Notes under the pieces: generated by a model
Seen by the model: only the letters and a program-made list of their open reading frames with translations
What the model was told of the DNA's origin: nothing
The model's database searches: none
In this document: piece after piece, positions 25,501 through 37,500 of the stretch
How positions within the stretch are numbered: the first letter of the stretch is position 1
Layout: each line of letters opens with the position of its first letter
NCBI GenBank assembly: GCA_012932295.1
Contig: JAAONU010000010.1
Coordinates: 22,371,123-22,435,122, forward strand
Origin: Cyclina sinensis
Lineage: Eukaryota; Mollusca; Bivalvia; Venerida; Veneridae
Length of the DNA stretch: 64,000 bases
Reading direction: 5' to 3'
Program-made: the position numbers and the translations under genes

Positions 25501-28500
25501 GAAGGAATTATCAGTATGGACCGCTGCAGACATTCTGTCTAAATAAACGTTTAAGTATAGTTTGAGAGACATATTGCGAAGTAGGAGACAAAACCGCCAC
25601 TGGCTGATCTATATCTTTGAAGTTTCATAATCCTAAGTGAAAAAGTATTGACTGTGCGCGCGACGCAAACTTTCGGATACTCTGACAGACAGACGATCAA
25701 ACATACAGACAGACGGACAAGAGCAGATCTAGGTGCGCCAAAATATGGAGCACAAACAAAAAATACGAATAAAAGCTTGCTCTTTTAAACGAAATCAATT
25801 TTGAGTTATAATTCTTTAGGCCGAGTGCATCTAACTAAAGAAGAATATTTAATAAGTAAGAAATTTACCAGTGCATGAACCGTCACATGATTTCATATCC
25901 CAGTTGAATCCCCCAATCAACTCACAGTCAGCGTCATGACCAGATGAACAATTTCGGTGCTTATAACGCACACACGGTTTGGTTTCAGTGTGGCAATTCC
26001 ATTCTCCCCAAGAGTTCCACGTAAAAAGTTCTGAAGTTAGAAACAACATGAAGACATTATAAAGTTAAGAAGAACATAAAACAGCTTTGTTAAGTGATAC
26101 TGAATCTCCTAACGATTACTCGTTTTTATGTTACTTGCTATTATCTATAAAAGTTAACTATAAGGCAGATCAAAGCTGATGTTTGATTGCCTCATAGTAA
26201 ATGCCTAAATATGAATTTCCTTACTTCAGACAAAAGCATTTGTTTCTAAAATTAAGATTTCAATAATATGATAAACTTTTTTTTTTAACATATAACACTC
26301 CAGCATAGGAACGGGCAAAACTTCGACGATCTTGGTAGAAGTCTCCAAATACACGCGCGTTTCGTCTTAGGGCTACAGGCAATGTTTAAAACTATTATGT
26401 AAGTCCATATTAAATATTTAAACCTTTGAAAAGGAATACAAATGACCAACAAGCAGTGTTTTACAATCTGGAATAATTGTTTTTTAGAAGCCTTGAAGAG
26501 TTCCACTTCATATTCCAAGACATCACTACAAGTCATATTCAAAGACATCACAACAATTCATATTCCAAGACATCACTACAAGTCATATTCCAAAACATCA
26601 CTACAAGTCATATTTCAAGACATCACTACAAGTCATATTCCAAGACACGGCTACAAGTCATATTTCAAGACATCAGTACAAGTCATATTCCAAGACATCA
26701 CTACAAGTCATATTCCAAGACATCACTACAAGTCATATTCCAAGACAACACTACAAGTCATATTCCAAGACATCACTACAAGTCATATTTCAAGACATCA
26801 CAACAATTCTTATTCCAAGACACGGCTAATAGTCATATTCCAAAACATCACTACAAGTCATATTCCAAGACATCACTACAAGTCCGTATTTCAAGACATC
26901 ACTACAAGTCATATTCCAAGACATCACTACAAGTCATACTCCAAAACATCACTACAAGTCGTATTCCAAGACATCACTACATGTCATATTTCAAGACATC
27001 ACTACAAGTCATATTCCAAGACATCACCACAAGTCATATTCCAAGACATCACTACAAGTCATATTTCAAGACACGGCTACATGTCATATTCCAAGACATC
27101 ACTACAAGTCTTTTTCAAGACACGGCTACAAGTCATATTCCAAGACATCACTACAAGTCATATTTCAAGACATTACTACAAGTCATATTCCAAGACATCA
27201 CTACAAGTCATATTTCAAGACATCACTACAAGTCGAATTCCAAGACGTCACTACAGGTCATATACCAAGACATCACTACAAGTCATATTTCAAAACACGG
27301 CTACAAGTCATATTCCAAGACATTACTACAAGTCATATTTCAAGACATCACTACAAGTCATATTTTAAGACATCATTACAAGTCATATTTCAAGACACGG
27401 CTACAAGTCACATTCAAAGACATCGCTACAAGTCATATTTCAAGACATCACTACAAGTCATATTCCAAGACATCACTACAAGTCATATTTCAAGACATCA
27501 CTTCAAGTCGAATTCCAAGACATCACTACAAGTCGAATTCCAAGACATCACTACAAGTCATATACCAAGACATCACTACAAGTCATAATTCAAGACATCA
27601 GTACAAGTCGAATTCCAAGACATCACTACAAGTCATATTCAAAGACATCACTACAAGTCATATTTTAAGACACGGCTACAAGTAATATTCCAAGACATCA
27701 CTACAAGTCATATTTCAAGATATCACTACAAGTCGAAATCAAAGACATCACTACAAGTCATATATTCAAAGACATCACTACAAGTCATATTCCAAGACAC
27801 GGCTACAAGTCATATTTCAAGACACGGCTACATGCTGTATTCCAAGACCCGGCTTCAAATCATATTTCAAGACACGGCTACAAGTCATATTTCAAGACAC
27901 GGCTACAAGTCATATTTCAAGACACGGCTACAAGCCATATTTCAAAACACGGCTACATGCTACATTCCAAGACACGGCTTCAAGTCATATTTCAAGACAC
28001 GGCTACATGCTATATTCCAAGACACGGCTACAAGTCATATTTCAAGACACAGCTACATGTTATATTCCTAACACGGCTACAAGTCTTATTTCAAGACACG
28101 GCTACATGCTATATTCCAAGACACGGCTACAAGTCATATTTTAAGACACGGCTACATGCTATATTCCAAGACACGGCTACAAGTCATTTTTCAAGACACG
28201 GCTACATGCTATATTCCAGGCACGGCTACAAGTCATATTTCAAGACACGGCTTCAAGTTATATTCCAAGACACGGCTACATTCTATATTCCAAGACACGG
28301 CTACATGTCATATTCCAAGACACGGCTACATATCATATTCCAAGACACGGCTTCATGTCATATTTCAAGACAAGGCTACATGTCATATTCCAAGACAAAG
28401 CTACAAGTCATCTTCCAAGACACGGCTACAAGTCATATTCCAAGACACGGCTACAGCTATATTCCAAGACACGGCTACATGCTATATTCAAAGACACGGC

Positions 28501-31500
28501 TACATGTCATATTCCAATGCACGGCTACATGTCATATTTCAAGACATGGCTACATGTTATATTCCAAGACACGGCTACAAGTCCTATTACAAGACACGGC
28601 TACAAGTCATATTTCAAAACAAAGCTTCAAATCACATTACAAGACACGGCTACAAGTTCTATTTCAAGACACGGCTACATGCTATATTCCAAGACACGGC
28701 TACAAGTCATATTTCAAGACACGGCTACATGCTATATTCCAAGACACGGCTACAAGTCATATTACAAGACACGTCTACATGTCATATTCCAAGACAAAGC
28801 TACAAGTCATCTTCCAAGACACGGCTACAAGTCATATTCCAAGACACGGCTACAGCTATATTCCAAGACACGGCTACATGCTATATTCAAAGACACGGCT
28901 ACATGTCATATTCCAATGCACGGCTACATGTCATATTTCAAGACATGGCTACATGTTATATTCCAAGACACGGCTACAAGTCCTATTACAAGACACGGCT
29001 ACAAGTCATATTTCAAAACAAAGCTACAAGTCATATTCCAAGACACGGCTACAAGTCATATTCCAAGACACGGCTACAGCTATATTCCAAGACACGGCTA
29101 CATGCTATATTCAAAGACACGGCTACATGTCATATTCCAATGCACGGCTACATGTCATATTTCAAGACACGGCTACATGTCATATTCCAAGACACGGCTA
29201 CATGTCATATTTCAAGACACGGCTACAAGTCATATTTCAAGACAAAGCTACAAGTCATATTTCAAGACACGGCTACAAGTCATATTTCAATACACGGCTA
29301 CATGCTATATTCCAAGACACGGCTACAAGTCATATTTCAAGACACGGCTACATGATATATTCCAAGACACGGCTACAAGTCATATTCCAAGACACGACTA
29401 CAAGTCATATTCCAAGACACGGCTACATGTTATATTCCAAGACACGGCTACATGCAACTATATTCCAAGACACGGCTACATGTCATATTCCAAGACACGG
29501 CTACATGTCATATTCCAAGATACGACTACATGTCATATTCCAAGACACGGCTACATGTCATATTCCAAGACACGACTACATGTCATATTCCAAGATACGA
29601 CTACATGTCATATTCCAAGACACGGCTACATGTCATATTCCAAGACACGGCTACATGTCATATTCCAAGACACGGCTACATGTCATATTTCAAGACACGG
29701 CTACAAGTCATATTTCAAGACACGGCTACAAGTCATATTTCAAGACAAAGCTGCAAGTCATATTTCAAGACACGGCTACAAGTCATATTTCAAGGCAATG
29801 CTACAAGTCATATTTCAAGACACGGCTTCAAGTCATATTTCAAGACACGGCTACAAGTCATATTTCATGGCACTGCTACATGCTATATTCCAAGACACGG
29901 CTACAACTCTTAATTTAAGGCACTGTTTTAGGTCATATTCCAAGACACCGCTCCAAGTTATATTACAAAACACCGGTACGTCATCTATCAAGACATGGGT
30001 ACAAGTCATGTTGAAAGACACCGCTACAAATCATAAACCATAACAGCGTCACAGGTCATAAATCAAGACACGATTACAAATCTAGTTTCAGAAAGTCTCA
30101 GCCTAATAATTTTACAAGTATGTTTCAGGACTGTTTTCTATAGAGGTCTATGTAAAACATATGATCTAAATGCAGGGCAAATAAAATCCTCTGAAGCAAA
30201 GATTGATTAATCTGGGTAAAGGTCCGGTTTTCTTTTCTTTTTAATTTAGGGTGTTCTTTTACAGTGTTTCATATTTTTTGAATAAGCAAAATACAAAAAG
30301 TGGTTGATTATTTTGTGTTACACGGAAGTCCGCTTGGCCCTATTTAGCTAATCTGCTTAACATCAATTTGTTTGGCCCTTCACAATTGTATTAACTTGTC
30401 ACATATCAAGTTTCTTTCCAACATTTTTGGTTAAGTTCTAGCACTGGGATTTTTACCAAAGCAAATTTGCCTGTGTTTGTAGGTTTAATACAAAACGCTT
30501 TAACTTTCTTTTTTATGCCTACAAGTATGATACTGACGTCTTAGGCGTTTTGTATTATTCTAATTTGATGCAAAACTTACGTAATGAAATTGATAAAGAG
30601 ATCGTTCAAAAGCAATGCTAGCAATGAAAATACGGATAAATGGAAGTCAACAAAATTATAAAGATCCTCATAATAAATTCTCTCACCTAAGCAACTCAAG
30701 AGGTTTTATAAAACCCAATGGCAATCTTTACTGACATCTTCGGAAAACAAGATTGAAACAGCTCGGAAATTACCGATACTGGTATTTGACAGATGCATTA
30801 AGAATAGGAAGTTTAAGACGAATCTAACTACTACACTGTTTTGATATATTATTTCCTACGAAGAATTTGATTTACACACAGACAATAGCAGAAGTTAGAT
30901 ACTATTAGCAGTATCATGTCTGCTTTTAGATACAGAAGCCTTGTAATTTCATAAGATTTAAGAGGTCAAAATTAAAATTGAGTCTTGATAGCACAAACGT
31001 GTTAGGAGTGCAAATATAATTCTTACGAACATGACAGTCCGTAATAGAAAGATGCAATGCATCTTAGAATACACAACACACAGCGGGATTTGAACTATCT
31101 CCCGCTTGACAGGCAAACAGTCTATCCACTGAACCAAAGAATCGATTCGCTGACGCAGTTGTAAGACGTTGTATTTATACGATTATATGAAAATGTAACT
31201 AGACCGTAACACAATAAAACGTTGTAAGCCTTGTACTTCAATGACTGACTGTCGTACTGTCGCACTTCGTCATCGTACTGTCACCATCAAACTGTCACCA
31301 TCGTACTGTCGCTCTTCGCCTTCGTGCAGTCATTATCGTACTGTCATGTTTCACCTTCGTACTTTCGTACTGTCACCGTCGTACTATTGCACTTTGCCAT
31401 CGCACTGTCGCCTTCCTGTTAAGCATGCGCATGATAATATAAGCATGGAGGATAACGTTGACCATGTCACTAGTACGGTACGATGTTCCGTTAGTGCCAG

Positions 31501-34500
31501 CGCTTTCTGTCTGAGAACTCGAAGCACAAAGTGCGAAAGTACGAATGTGACAGTACGAGAGTTCGATGGCGAAACGTGACAGTACGATGGTGGCATGACG
31601 ACGTTACAATGGAGAAGCACAACAGTACGATGGCGACGGTACGATGGTGAAGCGCAACAGTACGATGGTGAGAGAATGACAGTACGATGGCGGAGCATGA
31701 CAGTACGATGGTAACATTACGACAGTACGATAGACTGTCGCCATCTTACTGTCGCGCTTCGCAATCGAACTGTCGTATTGTCACTATCGTTCTGTTCCGC
31801 TTAACCATCCTACTGTTGTTCTGCCACTATCGTACTGTCGCGATTGGCGTTCTGAGGGAGAACGCGCTGGTCTTAACGGAACACGGTATTTAAGCGTTCT
31901 TTTTTGTCCATAAGGCTTTTTCCTTTACCAAAAGATTTTGTTTTATTTTTATTTTTTATTCTGTCAGTTTTCTTCTATTATGCTACATACAATGATAGTT
32001 AATTATTAAATTTGTTAACTGAAAATTTTAAGATCAAAACATCAGCTCCAAAATAACGCTCTGCTATTAGGATTTGAACGTCACCAATAGATGGCCACCT
32101 TCTCATGACCTTTCAATTAGCCAATCAGTGCCCAGCTTTCAGATTTTTGAAGATACATTGTAAATCAAATTCTATTTTTAACCATTTGAACGCATGTGAA
32201 AAATCTATATTTAATTTGGATCCCAAATAACTCAGTCGTTTTCTGTCATAAACGTCACAGTTAGAGCAGCTGACTCGATGCATAAAAACAGAAAATGTTT
32301 ATAAATGTAAAAATTCTGGGTATAGTAGTGAAGCATATACCTGAACCAAGTCACTTTCTCAGTTTTAGATACAGAAACAGTTGTTCACAATTTTATCGGT
32401 AAAAAATGTACGTAGTTAGTCACGGATAGGTAATTTGTGTATATCATTAATTTTACGATTATAAAGAATCAGTGATCTAGGTGGTTGTTCATAGTTTAAT
32501 TGACCTGAAGAGCATGGGTTCGAATCCTGTTAAAATTAAATTATTTCAATTCAGTTTTCATAACGTATAGAAGCCGACAATGTGCAAACAAAATTTAAGC
32601 TTAATTTTGTGAATTAGACGCTTAAATTGAGGAAATTCTGTAAAATATTGAGATAAGTGTATGTGTGGGAAAATTTCAGTGTCTTTTGACATTTGATAGA
32701 TACTGCATAAAATCCGTTTACTTTCGTCACCATGCTAAATACGCTATTCATTTAGAAAATACAAACCGAAACTACAATAAGCTTATATTAATCGAAGAAG
32801 ATTTCATTTATCTTACGAAACACAAAACATTTTCAAAATATTCATCATGCTACAGAAGTTTACACAATCAACATTAACACGCCGTGTGTACATGTAAACC
32901 TTAAAGACGCGTCATAAGATGCAGTCTGATTGGCTGGGATATAAATAACAATACTGGAAATCCAGATTATCGAGAAAATAAAATTGAATGGGTCACCTGC
33001 AGATCTAACAGTAGTTAGATCGTGTACTTCAGTCAGATTGTTAAAATCGAAGTTTTTTTGTTGAAAACACAGTCATCTCTGAATACTTATCTAATTGGAG
33101 GATCGATTTAATCGTTCAAATGCAAATTTATACCATAATTATTTTAAACCAAAACTGTAATGAAAAATCGTGATCTCTTTTTATCTCTAGACTTGTTTCG
33201 ATTTCGATACGATTTATTCCCCTTCTGGCCTTCTAAGAATGCATTTGAGTGTTTGACGCACATTTCACTTGTGCAGTTCAAATATTTCGCAACATTAGCA
33301 TTACAGGTTTAATTTCAATGTTTATACCACTTCACTCTGAAATCATCGCTTAGTTTCTTAGAAAACCACCTGTGATTCAATACTGACACATCTTGAAAAT
33401 ACTTTCAATGTATTCTATTAGATAAGCTTTGGATTTTTTTGTGTATACTTTGGCCTTTAAACCTACGAGGTTACTCTTACGCAAATAGCCAAATGTGACC
33501 GACATGGCACGGCTGCAGCCTTATCCCAGCAGATTTTCTATGACCTGTTTTGTGATAAGCATGTTCATATCTGTTTCGTATATTCCATGTAAAACAGGTT
33601 TATGTAACTTAAAAGTTTTGAATATACGAATACCTGTTCACAATAACTTTAAACTACAAAAACGCAGAAATGTGTCATTGAATTTTCACACTTTCTGTTT
33701 AAAAAGAAAGCAGGGAAATCCACACAGATTTTTATAGTATAAGCACTTTATTTCTATAAACAATCTTTTATATAAAAAAATGCTATTTCTGAATGAGATG
33801 ATCTTGTAAATAATCTCACAGTCGAACATACACAAAATCTAGCGCATAGTTTTGAGATATTAACTTTTAAGTTGACAAAAAAGAACACAAAACAAACACA
33901 AAAACACTTGATAATGAAATTTATAGCTTACGTACGGTCGCACCTGTCCACTTTACAGGTTTCAAGTTGGTAACTATCTCCTGCACATCTATTCTTATTC
34001 TGACAACTTCTTCGCCTGACCATCAAACAACCTATGTTGTCATGGCATTCCCATGCGTTCCATTCCAGCCAGCTGGATTCATCTGGTGTCCCTTGTAGTG
34101 AGTCAGGAGTACTTTCGGTTGATTCTTAAAATACATCAAAGAAACTACTAGCTTTTTGAAGCTTTCAGGCTGACTAATGCTAATTTGTGGATAACTTTGA
34201 AATGATCAAAGCGATTTTATTAGCGGATCTTTACTGTACATTACAAACACCCAACAATGGGCTCGAAATTCATATTAACAAGAATCCCATGGTGGCTCTT
34301 TATCGCTCGATTGATTACTCTTTCTGCTGATGACCTACTTTATAAAAGCAAAAGTCAAGGCAAAGATTAGTTTTGACGCCGTGACATAGTTTTTGACCGA
34401 CATAACCCATATTACAACCTGACCTAGATATCAAAAGTGTTAACAAGGCTTTTCTACGTTTTGACCCCGTCACATAGTTTTTGACGCGAAATGACACATT

Positions 34501-37500
34501 TATAATCTTGACAAAGGTATCGTCATGACAAATTTTCAAAAAGGATTTCATGATATTTGGATAGAAAATGTGGCTTCTAGAATGTTTACAAGCTTTTTTC
34601 TTTTTTTCAACCTAGTTCTTCCCCAAAAATAACCCATATTCAAACTTGACCTTGATATCATCAAGACAAACATTCTGACAAACTGACAAACTGACATAAC
34701 ATCTGGAAAGAAAATTTTTCCTCCAGAGGTTCAACAAGGTGTTTTTATGTGTTGATCCCGTGGCATAGTATTTTACACGAGACGACAAAAAATAAATCTT
34801 TACATAGATATCTAAGGACAAATATAGACCGTTCCATAATTGAAAAATTGACAGACACCATTTTTAAGATCACGTGACCGTCCGCCATTAAAGGACTGCT
34901 AAATCTTGCTTTGATGATTAAGTTCCGTGTAAATCACTATTACTTTAGCACATTTCAAGGTGACGTACTGTCTTATATTGTTGCAAAATAAACATCATTT
35001 TATTGTATTATTATCACTATTTTGTATGTTTTATTCCTGACTTGAACATATCATAAACTTGAATTATTTAACACATGAAAGACTGTGAAAAATGGCCATG
35101 GACAGTTCAAAGTGGAAGCTTGAGTTGTATAAACCATATAATAGGTGTAAAACACAAATAATATCGAAAGCATTGTTTTCCGTTTCGAAAGTTGACACTA
35201 TGATTTCAATTATTTGAACAACTCTGAAAGCTTACAAAATGACAAATTAAACATCTCGCTCATCAACCGCATGTTCACTCTATGTTAACTAAAACTTGCT
35301 TTATTCTTTGACACAGTTTCAAAGAATACTTGACAATAAATTTGCATTATCTAGCGCTTCTTTAATTATCAAACTGTCTTTTGTCTTTCGCGGTGTCATG
35401 TGGTGAAGCAATGTGGTTACGTAATATGGGGGTGACATACTCTCTTTGTTTTGATAAGTCACCGTTAATTGTCATTGTTGGTCTTGCCCGATCAATCACA
35501 GTAAAACACTGTAATAACAAAATTTGCTCTCGAGAAAATGCCTTAAGGCTATAAAACATGGGCTTTATTTGTTTCTGATTGTTATATGAAATTTATGAAT
35601 ATATTATTCTTCCTTACAAGCAAGATTTTCAAGACCTTATTAAATTTAGCATGGCAACCCATATGTATTTTTTCTATACTTTATTTCTTGCATTTGGGAA
35701 ATCTGTTTTTGCAAAGTATTAATATGTACAGCATGTGAGTTTGTGTATGCAGAAAGAAAACAAGCCACACGTTTGTAAGATATCGATCTCACAATAATAC
35801 GTCTGCTTTCCTTCTTCTTATTTTTAACATTATTGTTGATGATATTTCTTGTAATACGGAAAACAAAATGACACCTATATAACTGTACCCTTTTGGTCAG
35901 ATTTTTTAAAGATAGATACATGTACTTTTTTAATCAGTTTTTCAGGGTATTTTGATAAAATAGATATAATTAATCTTCAGGAGAATATCACAAGATCTTA
36001 TTTAAAAGTTCAACAGATTAAGATGTTAGCAAAAAATTGTTTACAAATATATTTTTCTTTAGTTAAAAGTCCTTGGGATAGATCTTTGCTGATAATAAAT
36101 GCTTAATGTGGTTTGTATGTATCTGTTTCTCTAACATACAACGTCACAATCACATTTTAGCCATAGAAATTGGACTTTTTCTAAGCTCCGAATTATAAAA
36201 CTGCTTCAAACTGCGCAGTCCCTTAATTACGGACGCAAGGGAGATTATCGGGTAGGTACTAATTTCTGGAACGGTTTGACATTTGAACGAATATTGTGTT
36301 AATAAGGATTTTGTTTGATTTAATCTAGTGACCTTTTTTTCAGTCCGACATGACCAATATTTAATTGTTTCCAAGACGTTATAGAACCAATCATTCTATT
36401 TAAGTTTTACGACAATTAGGCCAAAAATGTGACCTCTAGAGAGTAACCACCAAATATGGACGCTTGACGACAAACGACAGGTGCTGGATATCCTTAAAGC
36501 TCAGCCTGAGCTGTGCTCTGGTGGGTTAATCAATTTTCATGCACTACTGCTCAATGCAGCCTTTCTGCACTAGTATAATAATGTTCTAGATTGCTCAAAG
36601 TGAAACTATAGTGTCAAACGTTTTGCAACAAAGGGCCAATAGCCAAACCAAACACTGCCAGATTCTTTATGTTTCGGGCATTATTATACTAAAATAACAA
36701 TTCCTTGAACAGTAAAATACAAACTTAAATAATTTCCTTTCAGAAATTATTATATAGAACGCTGATATGTTCGGACCTAAATTAACATTTGATGTTAGCT
36801 CTCTATCTGAATATTTAAATTGCACAACTTAGACCTTTCTGTAATGTAAGAATACGAAACAATATAGACGAAGCGTTGAAACTAGTAACTTCAATATAGA
36901 GCGGATGCTGTAATGTTCAAGAGTTTGAGATACAGCTTTTCTCTTAGAAAGAATAAACCTTGATTCAAACCATTTCTGCAAGGGCACGTTGTCATGTCTC
37001 CCCAATACTTGATGTCAGAGTTGGTCTCATCACTGTCACATGTCTTCAAGGATGGAACAGAGCAAGAACGTATCCTCGAAATAAAGCAAGCATTGTTCGT
37101 AATTGTACACTCCGATGGAGCCCATTCATTCCACTGGGCTATTTCTGTAAATCATTGAATTCAATATATACTTAAAAGCTGTTGTTTTAAAATTGTGTAA
37201 AACTACATCCGTAATTGAGGTGTATAATATCGGAAAGAGAAGGATGACACAGTCATTTACATACGCGCAAACGCGCGTGCGCACAAATTTGTTTTGAACG
37301 TTACATATTAGCTTTCGATCGATATCACTATTTTCGGATGCATTGTATTCTGATTAATAAAGAAAGTGCACAAGGATTTTGATAAAGTCTAATTTTATTT
37401 ATTTATTTATTTTTTTTTTGCTTTAAGTTTGGACATGTAAAAATAAATATGGTTTGATAGATATGATTGTTAAATCAGTAACGTCTAATACAGGAAGAAG

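Noticed and set aside
26442..30043. Long plus-strand open frames (up to about 650 codons) as a giant repeat protein gene
   Set aside because: They overlap each other in all three frames and give the same periodic peptide. The openness follows from a 25-bp unit without stops, so there is no sign of one selected frame.
31241..31698. Opposed open frames of about 100 codons on both strands
   Set aside because: Both translate the same short GTACTGTC motif array and its inverted copy; no domain is recognisable.
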